Counted from the stretch's first letter, positions 42,156 to 51,502 are shown. The stretch is 64,000 nucleotides of DNA from Actinomycetes bacterium (GCA_023404495.1 JAEYBE010000002.1:10445-74444); one strand, 5' to 3'. A program made the numbers and translations. Notes: generated from the sequence alone by a model not told the origin.

Positions 42156-43784
42156 GACCCCGATTGGCGGCGGCTCGCTGCCGGCGTCCGCCCACGCCGT
42201 GCCGGGAAGCAGGTACGGATGCAGGACGACGCTGCGAATGCCGCGGCGACGCAGCGCAGCGATCGATTCGTCACTAGGGAACGTTGCCGCTTCGCGCGCG
42301 ACCTGCTTGAACTCAGCCGGGTCGATGCTCGCGCGGCCGTTGACGATCTTTGGGAAGCCGTCGGTCGACCAATAGACGTATCGGCGGTTGCCAGCGATCG
42401 TGATCGGTAGGTGAAGTTGCGGCTGGGCGATTCCCGTCTGGCCTGCCGGTGCCTTGGGCGCACTCGGATAGACCTCGCCGGAGAATTCGACTGCGATCAG
42501 CGCGACCAAGACCACTGAGCATGCTGCGGCGGCACCGGACGGCGGGAGCTTGGGCGCGCGCTTGGCCAGCGACTGAATCACCGCCTGCGCGCCTGCCGCC
42601 GCGAGCAGCGCGAGCACGAGAGAAGTGAGCGTGTTCAGGCGCCCCGGGGTGCGCACACCCTGCCAGCCGGGCGCGAATTCGTAGAGCGAGCGATAAGGGA
42701 GGTATCTGCCGATGCCGTCTGCGCGCACCCCGAGTGAAAGCAGCATCAGAAGCAGCGCGACCGCGGCGAGCCCGATCCGCAGTCGTCTCGGAAACACCGA
42801 CGCTGCCAGGCCGGCGGCTGCGAGCAGGAAGATCGCGAGGCCCGGAAAGAGTGTCTGCTCGGGGATCGAGTTGAGATGGTTCTCGCGATTCGACTTTGTG
42901 ACGCTCCCCCAGATCCAGTTGTTCTCCGGCGCGGCGACGAACTCGGCGAGCGGGCCGCTGCCCTTGGCGACCCGTTCGAGGCTGCGCTCGGCCTCCGGGT
43001 GATCGCTCAGCACGCGTTGGTACGGGACTGAGAGGCCGACGGCTGCGACGACGAGGATCAGCCCGCCGGCGATCGTCGCGAGGATCGGACCGCTGGCTGG
43101 CATTCGCTCGGTTCGGTTGCGCCAGACCCAGATCGCCGCGATTGCTCCTGCGATCAGCAACAGATAAAGGAGTTGCAGGCCCAGCGTGAAGCCGATGCTC
43201 ACCTGCCAGGCGGCGACGACCCAGCCGGCGAGCACCGTCCACCCGCACGACTTGCGGTAGCCGCGGATCAGCAGGAAGAGCGCGAGCGGAATCCCGCCAC
43301 TGGAGATCACGTGCAGATGGCCGTCCTGCTCGAGTCGCCACGGCGCGTAGGCGAAGGCGGCGCCGGCGATCGCTGCAGCTGCCGGCCGCAGCTTCAGTTC
43401 GCGCGCCAGCAAATATGCACCGCAGAACGCCAGCGCATATGCGAAGAGGAACAGCAGGTTGTAACGGATGGTCGCCGCCTCGACCCCTTCGCCGATCAGA
43501 CCTGCCGGCGCGTATCCGATCAGCGCGTCGCTGAATGCGAGCGTGCCCTTGAGCGGCCAGAACTGGTTGGCCTGAAAGAAGTCGAGCGGTTGGCTTGCGA
43601 GCGCGTGACCTCCCCAGGCGACCTGCCAGGCCTGCACGATCGGGTCGCCGAGGTCGCGGGGAAAGACGCTGGCAAGATTGAGCGGCAGCGGCCAGAAGAC
43701 GGCGCAAGCCAGTGCGAGCGAGCCGGCGGAAAGCAGCGCGATCTCGCGCCCCGTGATGCTGCGCGGGTCGGCGTCCTCAGGCAT
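42090..43784 (-). CDS. Polytopic membrane protein, GT-C-like
   Basis: The 564-residue protein has about ten membrane helices and a soluble C-terminal domain of about 130 residues (STDGFPKIVNGRASIDP, RRRGIRSVVLHPYL). An early extracytoplasmic loop has FPRDLGDPIVQAWQVAWGGHAL, where the acidic pair fits the first-loop catalytic residues of GT-C enzymes. The family is otherwise not clear. I prefer ATG 43784 over the TTG six bases upstream. It lies 28 bp upstream of nothing co-directional except the kup gene's end, and overlaps its convergent neighbour by 66 bp. Confidence 0.65.
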   Translation of the reverse strand: MPEDADPRSITGREIALLSAGSLALACAVFWPLPLNLASVFPRDLGDPIVQAWQVAWGGHALASQPLDFFQANQFWPLKGTLAFSDALIGYAPAGLIGEGVEAATIRYNLLFLFAYALAFCGAYLLARELKLRPAAAAIAGAAFAYAPWRLEQDGHLHVISSGGIPLALFLLIRGYRKSCGWTVLAGWVVAAWQVSIGFTLGLQLLYLLLIAGAIAAIWVWRNRTERMPASGPILATIAGGLILVVAAVGLSVPYQRVLSDHPEAERSLERVAKGSGPLAEFVAAPENNWIWGSVTKSNRENHLNSIPEQTLFPGLAIFLLAAAGLAASVFPRRLRIGLAAVALLLMLLSLGVRADGIGRYLPYRSLYEFAPGWQGVRTPGRLNTLTSLVLALLAAAGAQAVIQSLAKRAPKLPPSGAAAACSVVLVALIAVEFSGEVYPSAPKAPAGQTGIAQPQLHLPITIAGNRRYVYWSTDGFPKIVNGRASIDPAEFKQVAREAATFPSDESIAALRRRGIRSVVLHPYLLPGTAWADAGSEPPPIGVSRRATGDLVVYDLSAGASGER

Positions 43785-43811
43785 CGCCAAAGACTAAGCC
43801 CGCCGGTATGC

Positions 43812-45782
43812 CTAGATCTCGAGGTTCGAGCCGAGGATCACGGAGCGCTCCTGCGGCAGGCGGAAGTAGGCCGCGGGGTTGCTCGAAAGGTGATTCATCG
43901 CCACAAACAGAGCCTTCTGCCAGCGCGGCATGCCGTCGCGGTCGCCGCGCTGGAGCTCGATGTGCGAGAGGAAGTAGGTTGCCCGATAGGCCGCGACCTT
44001 GAAGTCGAGCAGGCCGCTGGCGTCGATCGCGCGCATCACGGTCGGCACATCCGGCGGATCCATGTAGCCGAGAGTCACGATCACCTGGACGATCCCGTCG
44101 TCTTCCTCTCCCTTGTCGACCAGCTCCAGGATTCCGCCCGGCGGCAGGTGCGCGGCCGGCGACGTCTGAATCGTCAGGACGATCACGCGCTCGGGAAGCG
44201 CGTGCATGTGCTTGACCAGCGCGCGCATCGCCAGCGGCGTCGAATCGGGATCTCGATCGAGGAAGACCGCCATTCCTGACGTGCGCGGCAGCGCCGGCAC
44301 GCGCCGGTTGATCGCATCGATGAACTCGCTCATCGACCCTTCGATTCGGGCGCGCCGTCGGATCACGATCTCCGTCCCGCGCTTCCAGGTCATCATCATC
44401 GTGAAGACGATCGCTCCAACCACCAGCGGCAGCCAGGCACCGTGGAAGAGCTTGATCAAGTTGGCCGAGAGGAACAAGAGGTCGATCGTGACCAGCACGA
44501 CACACCCTGGAATCACCGCCCAGAACGGCCAGCGCCAGTGTTGGCGGGCGAAGTAGAAGAACAGCAACGTCGTCGCCGTGATCGTCCCCATAACGGCGAC
44601 GCCATAGGCGAATGCGAGCTTGGAAGAGGACTCGAAAACGAGAATCAGCGTTATCACGGCCGCCATCAGCACCCAGTTGATCCAGGGCACGTAGATCTGC
44701 CCACGCGAGAGCGCCGACGTGTGCTGCACCCGTAGCCGCGGCAGGTAGCCCAGGCGAATCGCCTGGTGGGTGACCGAGTAGGCGCCGGTGATCACGGCCT
44801 GTGAAGCGATCACCGTCGCGACCGTTGCGAGGACCACCACCGGCCACTGAACCCAATCGGGCCCGAGCTGGAAGAACGGACCGCTGTTGGCGATCGCCGG
44901 ATCGTCGAGGATCAGAGCGCCCTGCCCGAAGTAGTTGAGCGTCAGCGCCGGCAGCACCAGCCCGAGCCAGGCGATCGTGATCGGCTTGCGCCCGAAGTGG
45001 CCCATGTCGGCATAGAGCGCCTCGGCGCCGGTCACCGCAAGCACGACCGAGCCAAGCGCAAAGAACGCGATGTCGATGTGCTCGGTGATGAAGGTGAACG
45101 CGTATGTCGGCGAGAGCGCCTTGAGAATCTCGGGCTCCTGAGAGATCCCGCTGATCCCAAGCAGCGCGAGCGCGGTGAACCAGATCACCATGATCGGTCC
45201 GAAGGTCTTGCCGACGGTCGCCGTTCCGTAGCGCTGAAACGTGAACAACGCGACGATGATCCCGACGGTGATCGGGAGCACGAGGTGTTTGAGTTCTGGC
45301 GCCGCGACCTCCATACCCTCGACGGCCGAGAGCACCGAGATCGCCGGCGTGATCATGCTGTCGCCGAAGAAGAGCGCCGCCGCGAAGAGTCCGAAGGCGA
45401 CCAGCACCTTGCGCGTCTTTGCCGAACCGTCGGCACCCGTCGACGCAAGACGCGTAATCAAGGCCATGATCCCGCCCTCGCCGTGGTTGTCGGCGCGCAT
45501 CACGAGTGTCACGTAGGTGAGCGTGACGATCGTCATCACAGACCAGAAGATCAGCGAGAGCCCGCCGAAGAGACTCTCGTGCGTGACCGCGATCGGATGC
45601 GGATCGTCGGGGTTGAAGAGCGTCTGAATCGTGTAGAGCGGACTCGTGCCGATGTCGCCGTAGACGACGCCGAGCGCGCCAAGCAGCAGTGCACTCTTGG
45701 CTGCCTTATGGGGGTTGTCGGCGGGGCTTTCGATTCGGCGATATTCCGCTTGGGGGTGGACGGAAAGCGCGGGGTGCCTCAC
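43812..45782 (-). CDS. kup: Potassium uptake protein Kup
   Basis: The 656-residue K+/H+ symporter matches KUP/HAK/KT family length and motifs: the signature GVVYGDIGTSPLYT near residue 38, GGIMALITRLA, FFGDSMITPAISVLSAVEG, and the C-terminal cytosolic domain. About twelve membrane helices occupy residues 30-450. The start is a GTG at 45782, only 19 bp from the divergent gene, so their promoters must overlap or lie within coding sequence. No c-di-AMP riboswitch fits in that gap. Confidence 0.95.
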   Translation of the reverse strand: MRHPALSVHPQAEYRRIESPADNPHKAAKSALLLGALGVVYGDIGTSPLYTIQTLFNPDDPHPIAVTHESLFGGLSLIFWSVMTIVTLTYVTLVMRADNHGEGGIMALITRLASTGADGSAKTRKVLVAFGLFAAALFFGDSMITPAISVLSAVEGMEVAAPELKHLVLPITVGIIVALFTFQRYGTATVGKTFGPIMVIWFTALALLGISGISQEPEILKALSPTYAFTFITEHIDIAFFALGSVVLAVTGAEALYADMGHFGRKPITIAWLGLVLPALTLNYFGQGALILDDPAIANSGPFFQLGPDWVQWPVVVLATVATVIASQAVITGAYSVTHQAIRLGYLPRLRVQHTSALSRGQIYVPWINWVLMAAVITLILVFESSSKLAFAYGVAVMGTITATTLLFFYFARQHWRWPFWAVIPGCVVLVTIDLLFLSANLIKLFHGAWLPLVVGAIVFTMMMTWKRGTEIVIRRRARIEGSMSEFIDAINRRVPALPRTSGMAVFLDRDPDSTPLAMRALVKHMHALPERVIVLTIQTSPAAHLPPGGILELVDKGEEDDGIVQVIVTLGYMDPPDVPTVMRAIDASGLLDFKVAAYRATYFLSHIELQRGDRDGMPRWQKALFVAMNHLSSNPAAYFRLPQERSVILGSNLEI

Positions 45783-45801
45783 ACGGGGCTAGGCTCGCCG
45801 G

Positions 45802-46386
45802 ATGGAGGCGGCAGAGGTCACAGCGCCAGAGCGTCCGCGGATTTCGTCCGCGCGGGTCTGGGGCTTCTTCTTCTTGATGCTGGGGCTGCTGGTGTTTGCG
45901 ACCCTCTGGCAAGGCTCCGCGCCTGAAGTGGAGCTTGATGTCTGGTTCGTCCTGGGTGCTATTTGGGCACTGCTGGCGCTCGGCTGGCTGATCTACATGG
46001 TGGCTCGCGCAGCGGTAGCACGGTCGTTCGCATGGATCACCTGGCGCGACTGGGTGGTGCCGATTGTGATCGCGATAACTGGGATATTGATCGACACAAA
46101 CGTCCCATTCAAGACGCGCTTCCACTTCGCCGAACCGGCCATGACCCACGATGCACAGCGCGTGATCGCCAACGAGTCGATCGCTCCGAGAACCCACCGG
46201 ATCGGCCCGTGGGAGGCCGAAAGCGTCGAGGTCGAAGATGGCGGCCTGAGATTCGTGATCCCTGAGATCGGGTTCCTCGATCCTGTTGGCTTCGCCTACT
46301 ACCCAAAGGGAACGCCGACGGACGACGGCGAGGATTCATACACCGAGCTCAGCGACGGATGGTGGGTCTGGCGCGACGGATGGTGA
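45802..46386 (+). CDS. Hypothetical membrane protein, 194 residues
   Basis: I do not recognise a family. Three hydrophobic segments lie at about 20-37 (VWGFFFLMLGLLVFATLW), 48-68 and 86-101. The C-terminal 90 residues are soluble, acidic and end in a Trp-rich DGWWVWRDGW. The start is an ATG, 19 bp from the divergent kup start. Codon use fits the neighbourhood. It is probably an integral membrane protein with an extracytoplasmic or cytoplasmic C-terminal domain. Confidence 0.65.
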   Translation: MEAAEVTAPERPRISSARVWGFFFLMLGLLVFATLWQGSAPEVELDVWFVLGAIWALLALGWLIYMVARAAVARSFAWITWRDWVVPIVIAITGILIDTNVPFKTRFHFAEPAMTHDAQRVIANESIAPRTHRIGPWEAESVEVEDGGLRFVIPEIGFLDPVGFAYYPKGTPTDDGEDSYTELSDGWWVWRDGW

Positions 46387-46468
46387 TCGCCTGACGGCGA
46401 TGTTTGAGTCCTGCCGAGTCAGGGAACTCCGTCAGACGTACGGTCACCCCGACAGGAGAGGACGAAGC

Positions 46469-46642
46469 ATGAACAATGCATCGACAAAACTGAAGGGCCG
46501 TGTCGAACGCGCGGCCGGAGAGCTGAAGGACGACGATCACCTCAAGCGCGAAGGCGAGATTGACAAGGCGAACGCGAACGTAAAGGACCGGCTCGACAAC
46601 GCCGTCGAGAAGGTGAAGGACGCACTGCATCGCGGCGAATAG
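46469..46642 (+). CDS. CsbD-family stress protein
   Basis: The 57-residue hydrophilic protein fits the CsbD family: STKLKGRVERAAGELKDDD followed by KANANVKDRLDNAVEKVKDAL. CsbD-like proteins are small, abundant general-stress proteins of unknown mechanism. The start is the ATG at 46469, with ACAGGAGAGG just upstream as a strong ribosome binding site. An upstream in-frame extension is open but unlike protein. A free-standing gene between two small unrelated ones. Confidence 0.85.
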   Translation: MNNASTKLKGRVERAAGELKDDDHLKREGEIDKANANVKDRLDNAVEKVKDALHRGE

Positions 46643-46705
46643 TGCCTGCCACCCGACCTCGCGGCGCCCGCGGCTTGCTGTAGCGTTCGTCCTGATCTAA
46701 CCGCG

Positions 46706-47116
46706 ATGGGCAGGCCGAACAAGACCAAACCCGAAGCAGCATCGGTCGACGACTTTCTGGCTTCCGTCGAACCGCCCGCGCGTCGAGAAGACGCGATCGA
46801 ACTCTGCCGGATCCTACGCGAGGTGACCGGCGCAGATCCGGTGATGTGGGGGTCGTCGATTGTCGGGTTCGGGAATCACCACTACGTCTACGCGAGCGGC
46901 AGGGAAGGCGACACCCCCGCACTGGGATTCTCGCCGCGCAAGACCGCGCTGACGATCTATGGTCTGAAGTTCTACGAGAAGAACGCTGAGGCGGTGAAGG
47001 AGCTCGGGCCGGTCACGACTGGCAAGGGCTGTGTTTACGTAAAGGATCTCTCTGCGATCGACGTCGAGAGACTGCGGGCGCTCGCCAGCGAGGCCTTTGC
47101 CGAGCGAAACGGATAG
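46706..47116 (+). CDS. DUF1801 domain protein
   Basis: The 136-residue protein matches DUF1801 (YdhG-like): SVDDFLASVEPPARREDAIEL, PVMWGSSIVGFGNHHYVYA and GFSPRKTALTIYGLKFYEKN. The fold is a small alpha/beta one related to YjbR/CyaY. Function is not known; some relatives act in copper or stress-related contexts. It ends 7 bp before the CPBP protein start, so the two probably share a transcript. Confidence 0.88.
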   Translation: MGRPNKTKPEAASVDDFLASVEPPARREDAIELCRILREVTGADPVMWGSSIVGFGNHHYVYASGREGDTPALGFSPRKTALTIYGLKFYEKNAEAVKELGPVTTGKGCVYVKDLSAIDVERLRALASEAFAERNG

Positions 47117-47123
47117 CCGCAGG

Positions 47124-47915
47124 ATGAACACCCAGAACATGCGCCGCCTGTCGATCACCGCGTTTGCGGGCGTCGTGATCGTTTACCTGATCATCGTCCA
47201 AGGAGCAGGCTTGCTCCTCAAGCCCGCCGGCATCGGGTACGGGGATCTCCCAGATACAGACGCCATCCTGGGCACGATTGTCGTGCCGGTCACACTCTCT
47301 GCGCTCTTCGCGATTGCCGTGGTGAGCTACTTGCGATGGTGGCGCCCGGTGCTTCACGACGACAAGCCGGTGCAGCCCTGGGTGCGGATCGTTCCGATCG
47401 TGCTCGCGCTCACGATCCTCCTGACGATCGACTACGACAATTTGTTCGACCGCAGCTTTGGACTCGTCCTCTGGCTACTGATTGGCACACTGCTCGTGGG
47501 CTTCACCGAGGAATTGATGTTCCGCGGACTGGGCGTGATGACCTTTCGCCGGGCGGGTTTCACCGAGGGGAGAGTCGCGCTCTGGTCAAGCTTGGTCTTC
47601 GGGCTGGTGCACGCGACCAACATCTTCACCGAGGGACCCAAAGCGTTCCTCCAGGTGATCGTAGTCTCGTTCACCGGGTACTTCCTCTACCTCTCGCGAC
47701 GCGCGAGCGGCGTGATCTGGGTGCCGATGCTGCTGCATGGGTTTTACGACTTCTCGGTGTTTTCGCACCTGCTCGGGTTCGACGGAGAGCTTCACGCGCA
47801 GGGCCAGGCACTGATCCCGCTGGCAGCAAACATTTTGCTCCTGATCGTGGTGCTCCCGCGGCTGAAAAAGGTGGACGCGCCCGCCGGCACCGCTGAACCC
47901 GTCGCCACCGGTTGA
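47124..47915 (+). CDS. CPBP-family intramembrane metalloprotease-like protein
   Basis: This 263-residue membrane protein (about seven to eight helices) has the CPBP/ABI motifs: EELMFRG (EExxxR, near residue 132), FGLVHATN (FxxxH, near 160) and a third motif in LLHGFYD. All residues proposed to form the catalytic site are present. Family members include type II CAAX proteases and bacterial immunity proteins. I start it at ATG 47124 (preceded by CGCAGG) rather than the TTG inside the DUF1801 gene. Confidence 0.9.
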   Translation: MNTQNMRRLSITAFAGVVIVYLIIVQGAGLLLKPAGIGYGDLPDTDAILGTIVVPVTLSALFAIAVVSYLRWWRPVLHDDKPVQPWVRIVPIVLALTILLTIDYDNLFDRSFGLVLWLLIGTLLVGFTEELMFRGLGVMTFRRAGFTEGRVALWSSLVFGLVHATNIFTEGPKAFLQVIVVSFTGYFLYLSRRASGVIWVPMLLHGFYDFSVFSHLLGFDGELHAQGQALIPLAANILLLIVVLPRLKKVDAPAGTAEPVATG

Positions 47916-47923
47916 GATACAAC

Positions 47924-47950
47924 AAAACCCCGCTCTCTCGAGCGAGGTTT
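47924..47950 (-). terminator. Terminator of tRNA-Glu
   Basis: Arms AAACCCCGCTC and GAGCGAGGTTT pair over 11 positions with one G-U, closing a four-base loop. On the minus strand the hairpin is followed by TGTTG after the T-rich arm. It lies just after the tRNA 3' end and also 9 bp past the CPBP stop. Confidence 0.75.
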
Positions 47951-47955
47951 GGAAG

Positions 47956-48028
47956 TACCGCCACGGGGATTCGAACCCCGGTTTCCGCCGTGAGAGGGCG
48001 GCGTCCTAGTCCCCTAGACGATGGCGGC
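47956..48028 (-). tRNA. tRNA-Glu (anticodon CUC)
   Basis: Read on the minus strand, the acceptor arm is GCCGCCA with TGGCGGT. The D arm follows TC with GTCTAGGGGACTAGGAC, the anticodon stem is CCGCC/GGCGG around the loop CTCTCAC (anticodon CUC, reading GAG), and the T arm is CGGGG-TTCGAAT-CCCCG. A terminator follows. The 3' CCA is not encoded. No other tRNA is clustered with it. Confidence 0.95.
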
Positions 48029-48158
48029 AGGATGCATGCAGGCTAGCAAGTGGGTGTTTGGCGGGACGGGCGCGGCGGGCCACCAATGCCCAACGGTTTT
48101 ATGCGGGATTTACTCCATGGGGCCACCCCGCGGGGTGGCCTGTTGGAAGATTTCTGGC

Positions 48159-49814
48159 TTATCTATGCAGGGCGCTTTCGCGGTCGTGCTCGACCGGCGC
48201 CAGAAAGCTCTCTGCCACATCCAGCGCTGCCTCGTGGCTGTCGGAAAAGCCTGTGACCGAGGCGAGGAACGGCTCGCGGTCGAGGGTCAGCAGCCGCAGC
48301 TCGCTGGTCGCGCGTACCGTTGCTGTGCGGGGCGATCCGCGCAGGAGTGCGATCTCGCCGAACGAGTCACCCGGCCCGAGCGTGCGCCGAAAGGCGCCGT
48401 CTTGAAACACATCGACCGTTCCCCGGTCGATCAGGAAGAACTGATCGCCGATCTCGCCCTGGGTGATCACTTCCGCGCCGACATCGAATCGCGCTTCGCC
48501 GACGCGCAGCGCGAGGTTTTCCGTTGTGGCCAGCGGCAGCGGTGCAAAGACGGGGCATTCGCGCAGCAAGCCGAACTCATGCTCGGGCACCGGCCGGCCG
48601 ACCTCGAGCTGGCGCAGCCCACGCCAGCGCAGCGCCGCCACCACCGGCAACACCGCGCCCGTCGCGATCAGCGCTCCGCGCAAACCGACGGCCGATATCA
48701 GCGCCGGAGCGATGATCGCGCCGACACCGATCGAGGCAACGAAGATCATCTCCACGACAGCCAGCACCCGCGCGAGCACCCGGTCGCCGCTCAGCCGTTG
48801 GACGAGCGTGAGGCCGGAGACCCGCACGACGACGAAGCCAAAACCCGCCGCCGCCCACGCGATCAGACCAATCCCCTGCGCGGGCACAAGCCCGACCGTG
48901 ATTAACGGCAGTCCCAGAGTCAAACCGCCGACCGCCAACGCGCGCGTGAGATGTCCGCGACCCAACAGCGCGAAGGCCGTGAATCCGCCGACCAGTCCGC
49001 CGATGCCGTAGGCGATGTTGAGCATTCCGATGCCGGCAGTTCCGGTGTGCAGCAACTCGATCGCGGTGACGATCACCAGGACATTGGTGAGCCCGTCGAT
49101 GATCGACAGCGCCGCGAGCATTCCCGTCGCCAGGCGCAAGTGGTCGTATCCGAGGATCGCGCGAAAGCCGGCCGTCACGGCATCTACCGGTCGCTCCGGT
49201 CGACGCACCTGCGGTCGGGCGTCGACGGGTATGCGCGTGAGCATGAGCACCGCAAGCAAATAGGCCAGCGAGCACATCGCGATCATGAAGTGCACGCTCG
49301 TGGTGGCGAGCAACAGCCCCCCGAGTCCCGCTCCGATCAGGAAGCTGCTGGCGTCCACCGCGGCCATCAACGACATCGATGAGGCGAGCTCCGCGGGTGT
49401 GCGCGAGAGCACTGGGATCAGCGCCGCGCGTGCCGGTTGATTGGCGGTCGAGACGGTGCTGAAGATCGCTGCAAGCACGAGCACCGCCGCCAGCGGCAGG
49501 CCGGCAATCACTGCCGCCGCGATCGTCGCAAGCAGTACGGCGCGGATCGCGTTGGTCACCGTAAGCACGCGCTGTCGCGGGTAGCGGTCGCCGGCAAGTC
49601 CAAAAAAGGGCGCGGCGATCGTCGCGGGAATCGTCTGCGCCGCCGCCGCGATTCCAATCGCCGCCGTGCCGCCCTCCTGATACGCGTAGACACCCAGCGT
49701 CAGCGCGAAAGCCCACTTGCCGAGCGAGGTCGCGGCCGTGGCAATCTGCAGCCACCGGAGCGGCGCGTTCCCCCAGAGGGAGCTTGCGGCTTGTAACTGA
49801 GTCCTTAGCGGCAC
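48159..49814 (-). CDS. MFS transporter fused to a cyclic nucleotide-binding domain
   Basis: Residues about 10-410 form a twelve-helix major facilitator with an early loop GLAGDRYPRQRVL (family motif A type, between helices 2 and 3). The last 130 residues are a cyclic nucleotide-binding domain: EVITQGEIGDQFFLIDRGTV followed by the phosphate-binding cassette GDSFGEIALLRGSPRTATV with both key Glu and Arg. That suggests allosteric control by cAMP or cGMP. The open frame extends further upstream, but a GTG at 49814 (VPLRTQLQAAS) gives 551 residues and avoids a low-quality N-terminus that overlaps the AKR gene. Substrate unknown. Confidence 0.85.
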   Translation of the reverse strand: MPLRTQLQAASSLWGNAPLRWLQIATAATSLGKWAFALTLGVYAYQEGGTAAIGIAAAAQTIPATIAAPFFGLAGDRYPRQRVLTVTNAIRAVLLATIAAAVIAGLPLAAVLVLAAIFSTVSTANQPARAALIPVLSRTPAELASSMSLMAAVDASSFLIGAGLGGLLLATTSVHFMIAMCSLAYLLAVLMLTRIPVDARPQVRRPERPVDAVTAGFRAILGYDHLRLATGMLAALSIIDGLTNVLVIVTAIELLHTGTAGIGMLNIAYGIGGLVGGFTAFALLGRGHLTRALAVGGLTLGLPLITVGLVPAQGIGLIAWAAAGFGFVVVRVSGLTLVQRLSGDRVLARVLAVVEMIFVASIGVGAIIAPALISAVGLRGALIATGAVLPVVAALRWRGLRQLEVGRPVPEHEFGLLRECPVFAPLPLATTENLALRVGEARFDVGAEVITQGEIGDQFFLIDRGTVDVFQDGAFRRTLGPGDSFGEIALLRGSPRTATVRATSELRLLTLDREPFLASVTGFSDSHEAALDVAESFLAPVEHDRESALHR

Positions 49815-49941
49815 TTGCGTCGATCGAGGAATGCCGCGCTCAGCGGCGCAGCATCGTATGCGCGGATCGGCCCGCCATTTGTGACGATCTGGAGAACACC
49901 GCCGGACGCCGCCGCACGGCGACCCGCTTGAATTGAGACGT

Positions 49942-50709
49942 ATGCGCACCTTCACGCTCGGCGGCGAGATAGAGATCAACCGAATCGGCCTAGGCACCAA
50001 TCGGATCGACAACGACCCCGAGTCGCGCGCGATCCTCGCTGCCGCGCCGGACACCGGAATCAACTTCATCGACACCGCCGACATCTACACCGGCGGCGTC
50101 AGCGAACGGGTGATCGGCGAGGCGATCGCTCAGGACCCCCGAGTTCACGTGGCCACCAAAGGCGGCTACCACGGCGCGTCCCCTGAGAGGATCGCCGCCG
50201 CGATTGACGCCAGCCGAGAGCGCCTGCAAAGAGACACGATCGACCTCTACTACCTGCACCGACCCGACCCGCAGATACCGATCGAGCAGTCAGTCGACCC
50301 AATCCTCAGCGCCCGCCAGGACGGTCGGATCAAGCACATCGGCCTCTCGAACGTCTCGCTCGATCAGATCGATCGCATCCGCAAGCTCACCCCGATCGCC
50401 GCAGTACAGAACGTCTACAACTGCGATAACACCGATCACGAAGACGTGATCGACTACTGCGAGCGCAACGGCATCGCCTTCGTCCCCTACTTCCCGCTCA
50501 GGGGTGCGGCGCGAGCACAGAGGATCGCCGAGCGCCTCAACATCACCCGCACCCAGGCTGTGCTGGCCGCAATGCTCGCCCGCTCACCGGTGATCGTGCC
50601 GATCCCGGGCACGCGCAACGCCGATCACCTCAAAGCCAACGTCGCCGCTCTCGACATCACGATCGACGCAGCGGCACTCGACGAGCTCGGTTTCGGCAGC
50701 CGCCAGTAG
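49942..50709 (+). CDS. Aldo/keto reductase
   Basis: The 255-residue NADPH-dependent oxidoreductase of the AKR superfamily has FTLGGEIEINRIGLGTNRI at the start. The catalytic Asp-Tyr pair lies in FIDTADIYTGG, Lys in VATKGG and His in LYYLHRPD. The C-terminal cofactor segment PVIVPIPGTRNADHL is present. It is shorter than the usual 310 residues. I start it at ATG 49942 rather than the TTG nine bases upstream. It diverges from the MFS gene; the substrate is unknown. Confidence 0.92.
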   Translation: MRTFTLGGEIEINRIGLGTNRIDNDPESRAILAAAPDTGINFIDTADIYTGGVSERVIGEAIAQDPRVHVATKGGYHGASPERIAAAIDASRERLQRDTIDLYYLHRPDPQIPIEQSVDPILSARQDGRIKHIGLSNVSLDQIDRIRKLTPIAAVQNVYNCDNTDHEDVIDYCERNGIAFVPYFPLRGAARAQRIAERLNITRTQAVLAAMLARSPVIVPIPGTRNADHLKANVAALDITIDAAALDELGFGSRQ

Positions 50710-50710
50710 T

Positions 50711-51082
50711 TCAGCCCGGCGGAGCTGCCATCAGTTCAACCCGGTTGCCGGCCGGATCGCGCACGTAACAACGCGGCGCGCCCCAGTACTCACCGCGCGG
50801 ATCGACCTCCACCCCTGCCGCCTGCAGCGCGCCGATCGTGGCCGCATAGGACTCAACAACCAGTGCGACATGGCCCGCGCCGGCCGGCCCGGACTCCGCC
50901 ACATCCACCCCGTCGCGGTCACGGAACATCAGGTGGATCGCCGTGCCGCCGCGCGCGAGCCAGATCGAGCGCTCTCCCAAACCCGCGGGAGGCACAACCC
51001 GCGCAAAACCGAGCACTTCATAGAAACCTGCGCAGGCCTCAGCATGCGCCGGGGTGACGCTGAAACTCACGTGATCGATCAA
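50711..51082 (-). CDS. VOC-superfamily (glyoxalase/bleomycin resistance-like) protein
   Basis: The 123-residue protein has the paired beta-alpha-beta-beta-beta modules of the vicinal oxygen chelate fold: IDHVSFSVTP with FYEVLGF, then GHVALVV and the end motif VRDPAGNRVELM. Likely metal-facing residues are His in MIDH, His in GHVAL and Glu in VELM. Substrate is unknown. It lies 3 bp downstream of a second VOC gene on the same strand, so the two form a small operon and perhaps a heteromer. Confidence 0.88.
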   Translation of the reverse strand: MIDHVSFSVTPAHAEACAGFYEVLGFARVVPPAGLGERSIWLARGGTAIHLMFRDRDGVDVAESGPAGAGHVALVVESYAATIGALQAAGVEVDPRGEYWGAPRCYVRDPAGNRVELMAAPPG

Positions 51083-51085
51083 GGC

Positions 51086-51442
51086 TTACCGCGGCGCGTA
51101 GCGGCTGTGCAGCATCAGGTCGTTGCCGTCCGGGTCGCGCATAAACGCCATCTTGCAGACGCCGGTGTCGAATGTCTCGCCGAAGAACTCGACGCCCTTG
51201 GCCTCAAGCTCCGCGCGCGCGGCCTCGACGTCGTCAACATGAAACGCCGGGTGCGCGTTGCGCTGCGGCACGAACTCCATGCCCATACGCGCCGGCTCCC
51301 ATACGGCAAAACACGTATCGCCGGCCCAGAACTCGTAGTCGGACTTCTCGTCTTTTCGCAGACCCAGCTGGTCTACGTAGAAGCTCATCGTGCGGTCGGG
51401 GTCGGTCGAAGCGATGCCGACAAAATCCAGTGAAGTGATCAT
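51086..51442 (-). CDS. VOC-superfamily protein
   Basis: The 118-residue protein has the VOC modules DFVGIASTDPDRTMSFYVDQLGL, HPAFHVDDVEAARAELEAKG and MRDPDGNDLML. Position one of the metal site reads Asp (SLDF) rather than His, so metal binding may differ from classical glyoxalase I. Family members range from lyases to dioxygenases to antibiotic-binding proteins. It leads the two-gene VOC pair and starts 60 bp from the divergent kdpD kinase gene. Confidence 0.88.
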   Translation of the reverse strand: MITSLDFVGIASTDPDRTMSFYVDQLGLRKDEKSDYEFWAGDTCFAVWEPARMGMEFVPQRNAHPAFHVDDVEAARAELEAKGVEFFGETFDTGVCKMAFMRDPDGNDLMLHSRYAPR

Positions 51443-51502
51443 CCGGCCAACCTAACAGCACCGCCAAAGCCACGTCTTGCGCCGCAGAGATACGCTCGCA
51501 AA

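Noticed and set aside
48121..48140. Perfect 20-bp palindrome after the MFS gene as a terminator
   Set aside because: GGCCACCCC-GC-GGGGTGGCC can fold, but has almost no loop and no T-run on either strand. It may aid RNA stability but does not fit an intrinsic terminator.
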